Of a stretch of 64,000 bases of DNA, positions 23,981-34,086 are shown one piece after another. The position numbers and the translations under genes were made by a program. The notes below the pieces were generated by a model. It had not been told where the DNA came from. It ran no database searches and worked only from the letters and a program-made list of their open reading frames with translations. Positions within the stretch are counted from its first letter, which is position 1. Every line of letters starts with the position of its first letter. Source of the stretch: Allosediminivita pacifica (GTDB lineage Bacteria; Pseudomonadota; Alphaproteobacteria; Rhodobacterales; Rhodobacteraceae); NCBI RefSeq assembly GCF_003054175.1, contig NZ_QBKN01000012.1, positions 1 to 64,000 of the forward strand, given 5' to 3'.

Positions 23981-26863
23981 GTGTCCCTGTTCTTCATCGT
24001 TGCGCTGCCGTTCTTCGGTGCCCTGCTGCCGGGCCTCATGAATTCAGCCGGAAGATCGGCATGCTCTGGTGTGACATTCGTCGTTTCGCTTGCGGCCTTC
24101 CTCGGCCTGCTGACAAACTTGCCCTATGTGCTGGCAGGCGAAGTCGTCACGGCTCAGGTGGATTGGATGCCGGCGCTCGGGCTGAACTTCACGCTGATGC
24201 TGGACGGCCTCGGGTTTTTCTTCGCCCTGCTTATTCTGGGCATCGGTCTGCTCATCATCATCTACGCGCGCGGCTACCTCAGCCGCGACGACAATATGGG
24301 CGAGTTCTTCACCTACCTGCTGCTCTTCCAGGGGGCGATGGTGGGCATCGTCCTCAGCGACAACATCCTGCTCCTGCTGATTTTCTGGGAGCTTACCTCG
24401 CTCTCGTCCTTCCTTCTGATCGGCTACTGGAAGCATCTGCCGGAGGGGCGGCAAGGGGCGCGCATGGCCCTGACGGTGACCGGGATGGGCGGCCTTGCGA
24501 TGATCGCGGGCATGCTGATCCTCGGCCAGATCGTGGGCAGCTACGACCTGAGCGTGATCCTGCAGAACCGCGACCTGATCCAGGCCGATCCGCTCTACGT
24601 GTCCGCCCTGCTGCTGATCCTGCTGGGCTGCTTCACCAAGTCGGCGCAGTTCCCCTTCCACTTCTGGCTGCCGCACGCCATGGCCGCGCCGACACCGGTC
24701 TCGGCCTACCTGCACTCGGCCACCATGGTGAAGGCGGGCATCTTCCTGATGGCGCGCATGTGGCCGGTGCTGTCGGGCACGCCGGAATGGGTGATGATCG
24801 TCACATCGGCGGGCCTCATCACCATGGTGCTCGGCGCGGTCATCGCCATCTTCAAGCATGACCTCAAGGCCCTGCTGGCCTTCTCGACCGTCAGCCACCT
24901 CGGGCTCATCACCATGCTGCTGGGCACCGGCACCGCCTTCGGGGCCATGGCCGCGGTCTTCCACATCCTGAACCACGCCACCTTCAAGGCCGCGCTCTTC
25001 ATGTCGGCGGGCATCATCGACCACGAGGCCCACACCCGCGACATCCGCCGCCTCGGGGGCCTGCGCAAGCTCATGCCGGTGACCTTCGTGATCGCCACGC
25101 TCGCGGCGCTGTCGATGGCGGGCATCCCGCCGCTCAACGGCTTCCTGTCGAAAGAGATGATGCTGGAAGAGGCTAACCACACCGTGCTCTTCGGGATCGA
25201 CTGGCTCGTCCCGGCGCTGGCCGTGGTGGGGGCGCTCTTCTCGGCGGCCTACTGCTTCCGGCTCATCTTCCACGTCTTCTTCGGCCCGGTGCGCGACGAC
25301 TACCCGCACAAGCCGCACGATCCCGGCAAGGCCATGTGGCTGCCGCCCGCGATCCTCGTGGTGCTGGTCGTCCTGATCGGCGCGGCGCCCTTCCTCGCCG
25401 AACCCTTCGTGAAGCTCGTGACCTCCTCGTTGCTGGGCAGCGCGGGCGAGGTGCCCGACGCGCACATCAAGATCTGGCACGGTCTCGTCCCCGCGCTCTA
25501 CATGTCCATCGCGGCGGTGGTCGGCGGCTTGCTTGTCATCGCGGCCTTCAAGCCACTGTCGCGCGCCTGGGATGCCGCCCCGCGCCCCGAGGCCAAGGTC
25601 ATGTTCGATGCCGTCGTCGCAGCGGCGGCAGGTCTCGCCCAGCGGCTCATCCAGCCCTCGCACGACGGGTCGTTCACGCGCTCCGCCGCCATCGGCTCCG
25701 CCGCGATCATCGTCGCGGGCCTGCACGCCTGGAGCACCGGCACCGTCGAGGCCGCGACGCGGGCCATGCAGCCCGCGGGCCCCGTGGCCATCGCCGGCTG
25801 GGCCATGCTCGTCGCGGCCACGGTTGCGCTGCTCTTCGTGCACCGCAACCGCTTCATGGCGCTGATCCTGATCGGCATCGTGGGCCTCATGGTCTCGGTC
25901 GGCTTCGTCTTCTTCAGCGCGCCGGACCTCGCCATGACGCAGTTCACGGTCGAGGTGGTGACCATCATCCTGATGCTGCTCGCGCTGAACTTCCTGCCCA
26001 AGCGCACCCCGGTCGAAAGCACCACGCTGCGCCGGGTCCGCGACGGGGTGGTGGCGGTCGCCGGCGGCCTCGCGACCTTCGGCCTCTCCTACCACTTCCT
26101 GCTACGCGACACGGTCGCCGCGCCGATCTCGGAATTCCACCTCGCGAACTCCTACAAGGGCGGCGGCGGCACCAACGTGGTCAACGTGATCCTCGTCGAC
26201 TTCCGGGGCTTCGACACCTTCGGCGAGATCATCGTGCTCGGCATCGCCGCGCTGCTGATCTATGCCCTGACCGAGGCGCTGCTCGACGGCCCGGTGCGCG
26301 CGCGCCTGCTCAACCGCACGCCCGACCAACCGCTCGCGGGCGACCGCCACCCGATGATGATGGTCGTGCTGACCCGCGTCATCATGCCGATCGTGCTCAT
26401 GGTGGGCTTCTACATCTTCCTGCGCGGCCACAACGAACCGGGCGGCGGCTTCATCGCGGGCCTCATCGTCTCGATCGCCGTGGTCATGCAGTACATGGCC
26501 AGCGGCTTCTCCTGGACCTCGGCCCGCCTGAGATACCCCTACCACGGCGTCATCGGCGCGGGCGTGCTCGTCGCGGGCATGACCGGCATCGGTTCGTGGT
26601 TCGTGGGCAAGCCCTTCCTGACCTCCGACTACACCTACGTGCGCATCCCGCCCTTCCACGAGTTCGAGCTCGCCACGGCCATGTTCTTCGACCTCGGCGT
26701 CTTCCTCGCCGTCGTCGGGGCCGTCATGCTGTCGCTCGAGAGCTTCTCGCGCCTTGCGCGGCGCGCACACATGCCGGAAAGCGATTACCCGATGGATATC
26801 GACCCGTCCCGACACGACCCGCCGCCAGACGGCGCCCCCGGAGCCGCAAAGGAGGGGGTGTGA
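23981..26863 (+). CDS. mrpA: Mrp-type Na+(K+)/H+ antiporter subunit A fused to subunit B
   Basis: A 960-residue membrane protein. The first about 620 residues are the NuoL-like subunit A, with DNILLLLIFWELTSLSSFLLIG near residue 130, FPFHFWLPHAMAAPTPVSAYLHSATMVKAG near residue 228 and FKHDLKALLAFSTVSHLG. The C-terminal part contains the MrpB-like domain (VIMPIVLMVGFYIFLRGHNEPGGGFIAGL). It couples inward proton flow to cation export at the inner membrane. I chose the GTG at 23981 because AGGAGT lies six nt before it and the first membrane helix begins there. An upstream ATG at 23810 would add an implausible basic leader. It is the first of six genes. Confidence 0.93.
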   Translation: MSLFFIVALPFFGALLPGLMNSAGRSACSGVTFVVSLAAFLGLLTNLPYVLAGEVVTAQVDWMPALGLNFTLMLDGLGFFFALLILGIGLLIIIYARGYLSRDDNMGEFFTYLLLFQGAMVGIVLSDNILLLLIFWELTSLSSFLLIGYWKHLPEGRQGARMALTVTGMGGLAMIAGMLILGQIVGSYDLSVILQNRDLIQADPLYVSALLLILLGCFTKSAQFPFHFWLPHAMAAPTPVSAYLHSATMVKAGIFLMARMWPVLSGTPEWVMIVTSAGLITMVLGAVIAIFKHDLKALLAFSTVSHLGLITMLLGTGTAFGAMAAVFHILNHATFKAALFMSAGIIDHEAHTRDIRRLGGLRKLMPVTFVIATLAALSMAGIPPLNGFLSKEMMLEEANHTVLFGIDWLVPALAVVGALFSAAYCFRLIFHVFFGPVRDDYPHKPHDPGKAMWLPPAILVVLVVLIGAAPFLAEPFVKLVTSSLLGSAGEVPDAHIKIWHGLVPALYMSIAAVVGGLLVIAAFKPLSRAWDAAPRPEAKVMFDAVVAAAAGLAQRLIQPSHDGSFTRSAAIGSAAIIVAGLHAWSTGTVEAATRAMQPAGPVAIAGWAMLVAATVALLFVHRNRFMALILIGIVGLMVSVGFVFFSAPDLAMTQFTVEVVTIILMLLALNFLPKRTPVESTTLRRVRDGVVAVAGGLATFGLSYHFLLRDTVAAPISEFHLANSYKGGGGTNVVNVILVDFRGFDTFGEIIVLGIAALLIYALTEALLDGPVRARLLNRTPDQPLAGDRHPMMMVVLTRVIMPIVLMVGFYIFLRGHNEPGGGFIAGLIVSIAVVMQYMASGFSWTSARLRYPYHGVIGAGVLVAGMTGIGSWFVGKPFLTSDYTYVRIPPFHEFELATAMFFDLGVFLAVVGAVMLSLESFSRLARRAHMPESDYPMDIDPSRHDPPPDGAPGAAKEGV

Positions 26864-26864
26864 C

Positions 26865-27221
26865 ATGGAGCTTCTGTTCGCGTCCGCTATCGGCGTCATG
26901 ACGGCCGGGGGGCTCTACCTCGTGCTGCGCCAGCGCACCTTCCCGGTCTTCCTCGGCATCTCGCTGCTGACCTATGCCGTCAACGTCTTCCTCTTCGGCT
27001 CGGGCCGCCTCACCACGGGCGCCCCGCCGATCCTGAGCGACGACGCCTCGACCTACACCGATCCGCTGCCGCAGGCGCTGGTCCTGACCGCCATCGTGAT
27101 CTCGTTCGGCATGACCGCCGTGGTGGTGATGATCGGTCTCGGGGCCTTCCTCGGGTCCGACGACGACCACGTGGACGACCAGCCCGAGACCGGCGCCGAG
27201 ACCCCGGAGGGCCGCACGTGA
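26865..27221 (+). CDS. mrpC: Mrp antiporter subunit C (NuoK-like)
   Basis: A 118-residue protein with three membrane helices of the NuoK type: LLFASAIGVMTAGGLYLVL, VFLGISLLTYAVNVFLFGSG and DPLPQALVLTAIVISFGMTAVVVMIGL. The conserved DPLPQALVLTAIVI segment is diagnostic. The tail is acidic. It starts one nt after the stop of the A/B fusion, and its stop overlaps the GTG start of subunit D. It is part of the antiporter's membrane core. Confidence 0.93.
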   Translation: MELLFASAIGVMTAGGLYLVLRQRTFPVFLGISLLTYAVNVFLFGSGRLTTGAPPILSDDASTYTDPLPQALVLTAIVISFGMTAVVVMIGLGAFLGSDDDHVDDQPETGAETPEGRT

Positions 27222-28762
27222 CCCACTGGATCATCGCCCCCGTCGTCCTGCCGGCCATGCTGGCGCCCTTCATCGTGCTGGCCGCGCGCTACCACCTGCG
27301 CATCCAGCGTACCTTCTCGGTCGTGGGCGTGCTCGCGCTCATCGCCGTCGCGGCCTCCCTCGCGTGGGAGGTCTCGGACGGCGACGTCATCCTCTACCAG
27401 CTCAGCGACTGGGCCGCGCCCTTCGGCATCGTCCTTGTAGGCGACCGCCTGTCCACGCTCATGGTGCTGCTGACCGCGGTGCTGGCGCTCTTCGTGCTGC
27501 TCTACGCCATAGGCTCGGGCTGGGACGGGCGCGGACGGCACTTCCACGCGCTCTTCCAGTTCCAGCTCATGGGCATCATGGGCGCCTTCCTCACCGGTGA
27601 CCTCTTCAACCTCTTCGTGTTCTTCGAGGTGCTGCTCATCGCCTCCTACGGGTTGATGATCCACGGCGGCGGCAACGACCGGCTGAGGGCAGGGGTGCAA
27701 TACGTGCTCTTCAACCTCATCGGCTCCACCCTCTTCCTCTTCGCGCTGGGTTCGATCTACGCCGAGACGGGCACGCTCAACATGGCCGACCTCGCGCAGC
27801 GCGTGGCGCAGGTCTCGCCCGGGGAAACCGCGGGCATCCGCGTGGCCGCCGTTCTGCTGCTGCTGGTCTTCGCCATCAAGGCCGCGCTCGTGCCTCTGCA
27901 CTTCTGGCTGCCCTCGGCCTATGCCGAGGCGCCAGCGCCCGTGGCCGCGCTTTTCGCGATCATGACCAAGGTGGGCGCCTACGCCATCATCCGCGTCTAC
28001 ACGCTGATCTTCCCGCCCGATCTGGAGGTGACGGCGGGCCTGCACGAGGTCTGGCTGCTGCCCGCGGCGCTGGTCTCGCTCGCGCTGGGGATGATCGGCG
28101 TGCTGGCCGCGCGCAAGCTCGACCGGCTCATCGCCTTCTCCATCGTCGGTTCGATGGGCATGGTGATGGTCGCGATCTCGCTCTTCACGCAGCAAAGCAT
28201 CGCGGCGTCGCTCTACTACATGATCCACTCGACGCTGGCGGGCGCAATGCTCTTCCTGGTGGCCGACCTCGTCCGTACCAGCCGCCCCGATCTGGTCCTG
28301 GCGCCGCGTTCGCCTTTCGCGGGCACCGCGCTGACCTCGGCGCTCTTCTTCGTGGGGGCCATCGCCATGGCGGGCCTGCCACCGCTCTCGGGCTTTCTCG
28401 GCAAGTTGCTGGTGCTCGACGCGGCCTTCGATACGGACGCGATGGGCTGGATCTGGACGGTCGTGCTCCTGTCGAGCCTTGTCAGCATCCTGGGTTTCGC
28501 GCGCGCTGGCAGCATGGTGTTCTGGAAATCGCACGGTATCTCGCCGGATCCGGAGGCCAAGCCGATGCCACGGCCGACAGCGCTCAGCTACGTGGCGCCC
28601 GGGGGGCTCGTGGCCCTGCTGATCGCATTGACGGTCTTTGCCGGGCAGGTGCACGGCTATGCCGAAGATATCGCCGCGCAGCTTTTCGCGCCCGAGCCCT
28701 ATGTCTCGACCGTGCTCGAGACGCCGGGCAAGCTCAGCGGGCCGACAAAGGAGGACCACTGA
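27218..28762 (+). CDS. mrpD: Mrp antiporter subunit D (NuoN/NuoM-like)
   Basis: A 514-residue membrane protein of the proton-translocating antiporter family with about 14 helices. Conserved regions are GDLFNLFVFFEVLLIASYGLMIHGG near residue 127, KAALVPLHFWLPSAYAEAPAPVAALFAIMTKVGAYAIIRVY near residue 222, and GLPPLSGFLGKLLVLDAAF near residue 385. With subunit A it provides the second ion channel of the complex. The GTG at 27218 overlaps the mrpC stop (GTGA). Confidence 0.93.
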   Translation: MTHWIIAPVVLPAMLAPFIVLAARYHLRIQRTFSVVGVLALIAVAASLAWEVSDGDVILYQLSDWAAPFGIVLVGDRLSTLMVLLTAVLALFVLLYAIGSGWDGRGRHFHALFQFQLMGIMGAFLTGDLFNLFVFFEVLLIASYGLMIHGGGNDRLRAGVQYVLFNLIGSTLFLFALGSIYAETGTLNMADLAQRVAQVSPGETAGIRVAAVLLLLVFAIKAALVPLHFWLPSAYAEAPAPVAALFAIMTKVGAYAIIRVYTLIFPPDLEVTAGLHEVWLLPAALVSLALGMIGVLAARKLDRLIAFSIVGSMGMVMVAISLFTQQSIAASLYYMIHSTLAGAMLFLVADLVRTSRPDLVLAPRSPFAGTALTSALFFVGAIAMAGLPPLSGFLGKLLVLDAAFDTDAMGWIWTVVLLSSLVSILGFARAGSMVFWKSHGISPDPEAKPMPRPTALSYVAPGGLVALLIALTVFAGQVHGYAEDIAAQLFAPEPYVSTVLETPGKLSGPTKEDH

Positions 28763-28763
28763 C

Positions 28764-29264
28764 ATGGGACGCGCCTTTCGCTGGCTGATACCGCACCCGC
28801 TTCTGACGCTTCTGCTGACCGTGGTCTGGATCCTGCTCCAGAACCAGCTTTCGGCCGGCATGCTGGTCTTCGGGATCATCCTCGGGATTCTCATTCCCTG
28901 GGGGACATCGATCTGGTGGCCCGATACGCCAAAGGGCTTTCGCGCGGGCAGGATGGTCTTCTACAGCGTGATCGTGATCTGGGACATTATCATCGCCAAC
29001 ATCCAGGTCGCCTGGATCGTGTTGACGGTGCCCAACGCAAAGCTGAAGCCCGCCTGGATCGTCGTGCCGCTGGAGCTGCGCCAGCCGGAGGCGATCACGC
29101 TGCTTGCTGGCACGATCACACTGACGCCGGGCACGGTTTCGGCAGACCTGTCGGACGATGGCCACGAGCTTCTGGTGCATGTGCTGCACACCGATGACCC
29201 CGATGCCGTTCGCGACGAGATCAAGACCCGTTACGAACGCCGCCTGAAGGAGATCTTCTCATGA
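28764..29264 (+). CDS. mrpE: Mrp antiporter subunit E
   Basis: A 166-residue MrpE. Two or three membrane helices lie at the N-terminus (PHPLLTLLLTVVWILLQNQLSAGMLVFGIILGILIPW; VFYSVIVIWDIIIANIQVAWIVL). A cytoplasmic domain follows with the family segment ITLLAGTITLTPGTVSADLSDDGHELLVHVLHTDD. It starts just after mrpD and overlaps mrpF by 4 nt. It is needed for assembly of the full antiporter. Confidence 0.92.
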   Translation: MGRAFRWLIPHPLLTLLLTVVWILLQNQLSAGMLVFGIILGILIPWGTSIWWPDTPKGFRAGRMVFYSVIVIWDIIIANIQVAWIVLTVPNAKLKPAWIVVPLELRQPEAITLLAGTITLTPGTVSADLSDDGHELLVHVLHTDDPDAVRDEIKTRYERRLKEIFS

Positions 29265-29548
29265 CAACAGCTTCGGGACTGATGGAAATCGCGATTGCCA
29301 TCACCTTCGCCGCGCTCGCGCTGGGGCAGATCCTCTGCATGGCCCGTCTCGCGATCGGACCCACCTCGGGTGACCGCGTGCTCGCCCTGGACACAATGGT
29401 CATCAATTCGCTCGGCCTGATCGTGGTGCTGGGCATCCGACAGGGTGTGCAGATCTACTTCGAAGTGACCCTGCTGGTTGCGATGCTTGGTTTTGTCTCG
29501 ACCGTCGCGCTGGCGCGTTTCATCTTGCGGGGGGACATCATCGAATGA
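29261..29548 (+). CDS. mrpF: Mrp antiporter subunit F
   Basis: A 95-residue three-helix protein with the typical MrpF core ARLAIGPTSGDRVLALDTMVINSLGLIVVLGI, followed by a third helix LLVAMLGFVSTVALARFIL. It overlaps mrpE and mrpG by 4 nt each, so it is translationally coupled with both. Confidence 0.92.
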   Translation: MTTASGLMEIAIAITFAALALGQILCMARLAIGPTSGDRVLALDTMVINSLGLIVVLGIRQGVQIYFEVTLLVAMLGFVSTVALARFILRGDIIE

Positions 29549-29946
29549 CACTCGAAGTGCTCGGCATCTACGCCACAGCGATTTTCCTTCTGATTGGCTC
29601 GGTCTTCGTCATCGTCGGCGTGATCGGGCTTCTGAAGTTCAGCGATCCGATGACGCGGCTGCACGCCCCGACCAAGGTCGGCACGCTCGGCATCGGCATG
29701 CTGCTGCTGGCCTCGATCACGCATTCCTTTGCCACGGGCGGAAGCTCGATCCACGAGCTGCTAATCATGGCCTTCCTTTTCGTGACGGCGCCGATTTCGG
29801 CAAACTTCATCGCCAAGGCGAATATCCACCGCGGGGTCTGCGCACCGCTGCCGGATCTGCCGGACGACGGCACCTGGTCGACCCTGACCCCGGTCGAGAA
29901 CGAGCGCGCGCCGCGTGAGGAAGCCACCGAGGGCGGTCGCGCCTGA
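29545..29946 (+). CDS. mrpG: Mrp antiporter subunit G
   Basis: A 133-residue MrpG with three helices. The family motif is VIGLLKFSDPMTRLHAPTKVGTLGIGMLLLAS, and the third helix is LLIMAFLFVTAPISANFIAKA. The C-terminal 40 residues are charged and hydrophilic, slightly longer than usual. It is the last gene of the antiporter operon. The GH3 gene follows 98 nt later in the same direction. Confidence 0.92.
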   Translation: MTLEVLGIYATAIFLLIGSVFVIVGVIGLLKFSDPMTRLHAPTKVGTLGIGMLLLASITHSFATGGSSIHELLIMAFLFVTAPISANFIAKANIHRGVCAPLPDLPDDGTWSTLTPVENERAPREEATEGGRA

Positions 29947-30044
29947 CGCACAGCACCGGGATCTGAGCCGCCGAAGACGCCAACCGAGGGGTGGGAACGG
30001 GGGCGGGACCGATGCCCCGGAACTCCCCAAAGCCGGAGGATGCC

Positions 30045-32522
30045 ATGACCACGAGACCATCCGCGACGGTCGACATCGAGGGCCTGCTGGACCAGCTGAC
30101 GCTCGAAGAACAGGTGGCCCTCACGGCAGGGGCGGATTTCTGGCAGACGGTCCCGGTGCCCCGGTTGGGGATCCCGCAGGTCAAGGTATCCGACGGGCCG
30201 AACGGCGCCAGAGGGGCGGGCGGGTTGAACGCCGGCACGCCGGCGTCGGCCTTCCCATGCGGTGTCTGTCTTGGCGCAGGCTGGAACACCGGAGGAGCCC
30301 ACGCCATGGGCGAGGCGCTTGCCGCCGAGGCGCGCTCCAAGGGTGCGCGCGTCCTGCTTGCACCGACTGTCAACATCCATCGGTCGGGGCTGAATGGGCG
30401 CAACTTCGAATGCTATTCGGAAGACCCGCATCTGACCTCTGCCTTGGCAGTGGCCTATATTCAGGGCCTGCAGGAGAATGGCGTCGGCGCGACCATCAAG
30501 CACTTCGTCGCAAATGATTCCGAGGTCGAAAGACAGACGATGTCCTCGGATGTCGACGAGCGCACCCTGCGCGAGATCTACCTCCCGCCTTTCGAAGCCG
30601 CCGTGAGGAAGGCCGGGGTCTGGGCCGTGATGACGGGTTACAACCGGCTGAACGGCGTGCATATGGACGCCCAATCCTGGGCCATGACCGACGTCATGCG
30701 TGGCGACTATGGCTATGACGGCATCTTCATGTCGGACTGGTTCGGCACGAATTCGACGGCAGAGTCGGTAAACGCTGGGCACGACCTCGAAATGCCGGGC
30801 CCGGCGCGCTTTCGCGGCGCAAAGCTGCTGGAAGGGGTCCGCAACGGGGAGGTGGAGGAAAAGACCATCCGGGCCTCATGCCGGCGACTGCTGCGGCTTT
30901 TTGAACGTGTCGGGGCATTCGCCTCTGACGGACCGGAGCCCGAGACGACACGCGAGGATCCCGAGACGCGGTCGCTGATACGTCGTCTTGGCGCGGACGG
31001 TGCGGTCCTGACGAAGAACGACAAGATCCTTCCTCTGGACGAAGGGTGCAGCGTGGCCGTGATCGGCCCGAATGCGGCGGTGCCGCGCATGATGGGGGGC
31101 GGGTCGGCACAGATCAACGCGCCGCACCGTGTCTCGCCGCTTGACGGTCTCGTCGAAGCGCTGGGGGCAGATCGGGTCACATATGCAAAAGGGTGCTCGA
31201 ACAACCGCCTGATGGAGCTGGTCTCCACCGATCTCAAGGTCGAGTTCTTCAAAGGCCGTGCCTTCGAAGGGGCCCCGATCCACCGTGAGACCGAGCATGA
31301 AAGCAATTTCTTCTGGTTCGACGTCCCGGTCGAAGAGTTCGATCCTGATGATTTCTCCGCACGCGTCGAAGGACGTTTCACAGTCGAGGAAAGCGGGACC
31401 TACCGGGCGGGGCTGACAAACGCCGGTTTTGCGCGCGCCTATCTCGATGGCGAGCTGATCGTCGATGGCGAAACCGACTGGCAGAAGGGCATGAATTTCT
31501 TCGGCCTCGGCAACGACGAGCGCAGAGCCGATCTCGAACTCGAAGCGGGCCGGAGCTACGACCTGCGGATCGACTATGTTTCGCCGGACCAGCCAGACGA
31601 AGGGATCACGGTTCGCGCCCTCCGCTTCGGGATCGAACGCGTTCTCGGACAGGCGGAGATCGACGAGGCCGCCGCGGCCGCGGCAAAGCAGGACGTCGCC
31701 ATACTGTGTGTGGGTCGAACGGCAGAATGGGACAGCGAAGGTCACGACCTTCCCCATATGGAGTTGCCGGGAGAACAGGTGAGCCTCATCGAGGCCGTGG
31801 CCAAGGCCAATCCGAACACCATCGTCGCGTTGCAGACCGGTGGTCCGGTCGAGATGGGCTGGGCTGACAAGGTGCGCGCCGTCGTGCAGTTCTGGTACCC
31901 CGGACAGGAAGTGGGTCACACGATGGCCGATGTTCTGATGGGCAAGGCCGCACCGGGTGGCCGTCTGCCCCAGTCATTTCCCGCTGCAGTGAAGGACAGC
32001 TCGGTCTGGACGGAAGATGCGCGCAGCTACCCCGGCATCGACGGGCATGTCAGTTACGAGGAAGGTGTCTTCGTCGGCTACAGGCACTTCGACCGTGAGA
32101 CATCTCCCGATGCGGCCTATCCCTTCGGATTTGGTCTCGGCTACACGGAATTCGACTGGGGCGCGCCGGAGGTCTCTTCGCAGATCATGGGGGACGCCGG
32201 TGTCGATGTTGCGGTCGAAATCCGGAATGTCGGACGCAGGCCTGGGGCCGAGGTCGTGCAGCTTTACGTGCGCCAGCTTCGCCCCAGCGTCTGCCGTCCG
32301 GTGAAGGAGCTGCGCGCCTTTGCCAAGGTGTCGCTGGAGCCCGGCGAGACCGGCACCGCGCAGCTCAGGGTGGAGCCGCGAGACCTTGCCTGGTTCTGCA
32401 CGACGCGGAGGGCATTCATTGCGGAAGCCGGGGACTACGAGCTTCTTGTCGCGGTGAATGCCAAGGATATTCGGCATACGATAAACGTGAGGCTGGACGA
32501 GACCCTGACGTTCGCGCCCTGA
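30045..32522 (+). CDS. GH3-family beta-glycosidase with PA14 insert
   Basis: An 825-residue glycoside hydrolase 3. The N-terminal barrel (residues 10-290) shows SDGPNGARG, KHFVANDSEVERQTMSSDVDERTLREIYLPPFEAAV and the catalytic nucleophile Asp in GIFMSDWFGTNST near residue 232. The second domain (about 320-400 and 540-680) is interrupted by a PA14 carbohydrate-binding domain around residues 395-530 (GRFTVEESGTYRAGLTNAG, ARAYLDGELIVDG). A C-terminal Fn3-like domain ends it. There is no signal peptide, so it is probably cytoplasmic and trims imported beta-glucosides or xylosides. The ATG at 30045 follows GGAGGA. It may supply sugars related to the nearby LacI locus. Confidence 0.9.
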   Translation: MTTRPSATVDIEGLLDQLTLEEQVALTAGADFWQTVPVPRLGIPQVKVSDGPNGARGAGGLNAGTPASAFPCGVCLGAGWNTGGAHAMGEALAAEARSKGARVLLAPTVNIHRSGLNGRNFECYSEDPHLTSALAVAYIQGLQENGVGATIKHFVANDSEVERQTMSSDVDERTLREIYLPPFEAAVRKAGVWAVMTGYNRLNGVHMDAQSWAMTDVMRGDYGYDGIFMSDWFGTNSTAESVNAGHDLEMPGPARFRGAKLLEGVRNGEVEEKTIRASCRRLLRLFERVGAFASDGPEPETTREDPETRSLIRRLGADGAVLTKNDKILPLDEGCSVAVIGPNAAVPRMMGGGSAQINAPHRVSPLDGLVEALGADRVTYAKGCSNNRLMELVSTDLKVEFFKGRAFEGAPIHRETEHESNFFWFDVPVEEFDPDDFSARVEGRFTVEESGTYRAGLTNAGFARAYLDGELIVDGETDWQKGMNFFGLGNDERRADLELEAGRSYDLRIDYVSPDQPDEGITVRALRFGIERVLGQAEIDEAAAAAAKQDVAILCVGRTAEWDSEGHDLPHMELPGEQVSLIEAVAKANPNTIVALQTGGPVEMGWADKVRAVVQFWYPGQEVGHTMADVLMGKAAPGGRLPQSFPAAVKDSSVWTEDARSYPGIDGHVSYEEGVFVGYRHFDRETSPDAAYPFGFGLGYTEFDWGAPEVSSQIMGDAGVDVAVEIRNVGRRPGAEVVQLYVRQLRPSVCRPVKELRAFAKVSLEPGETGTAQLRVEPRDLAWFCTTRRAFIAEAGDYELLVAVNAKDIRHTINVRLDETLTFAP

Positions 32523-32617
32523 GACGTTGCGTTTGCCGTGGCGGTGGGATGCGGCCTCGATGGGGTCTCGATGCGAAGTCGAGGACTTTGGCCAAAGAAT
32601 ATCCAGTGGCCCTTTCA

Positions 32618-32643
32618 TTTCTTATATTTCGGAAATAAGGAAT
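32618..32643. promoter_or_regulatory. AT-rich dyad upstream of acr3 (possible operator)
   Basis: TTTCTTATATTTC followed directly by GGAAATAAGGAAT makes an imperfect palindrome in an otherwise GC-rich region, 113-138 nt upstream of the arsenite efflux gene. ArsR-type operators are AT-rich dyads of this sort, but no arsR gene lies in the window. Confidence 0.35.
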
Positions 32644-32755
32644 TTTGGCCAGTGCCGGGTTGGCGCTTGCCAGGTACACGGAGGTGCTGTGCAATTGGCG
32701 CCTGTCCGGGTTGCCGTAACGGCGTTCGATTGAGTTTTCGGAGAAAGGAGCATGG

Positions 32756-33802
<1,047 letters not shown>

Positions 33803-34086
33803 GCCTTGGTAACGATCTTCCGTAGTCGGGGTGAGAGGTCGCGGGATATTATCATGATGAGTGGTCCGTCAGATGGGGTGCGCAAGGCTGATAGGTAGCT
33901 CGCTACACTTCATGGGCGAGAGCTTGAGAGTTTGGGGGAGGTTTGGAAGAGGACTAGTCAGTCCATTCGCCAGGTGAGATCGCAACCTCGACAAAACAGT
34001 CCGGGCCGGCTCACTCGCCCGTTAATGATTTCTTCGAATTCGGTACGGTAGCTATTCAGGATATCGTCGCTGCCGGAGCTTTCCCG

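Noticed and set aside
24044-26095. Very long minus-strand frame opposite mrpA
   Set aside because: His/Asp/Arg-rich shadow caused by strong third-position GC bias of the real gene.
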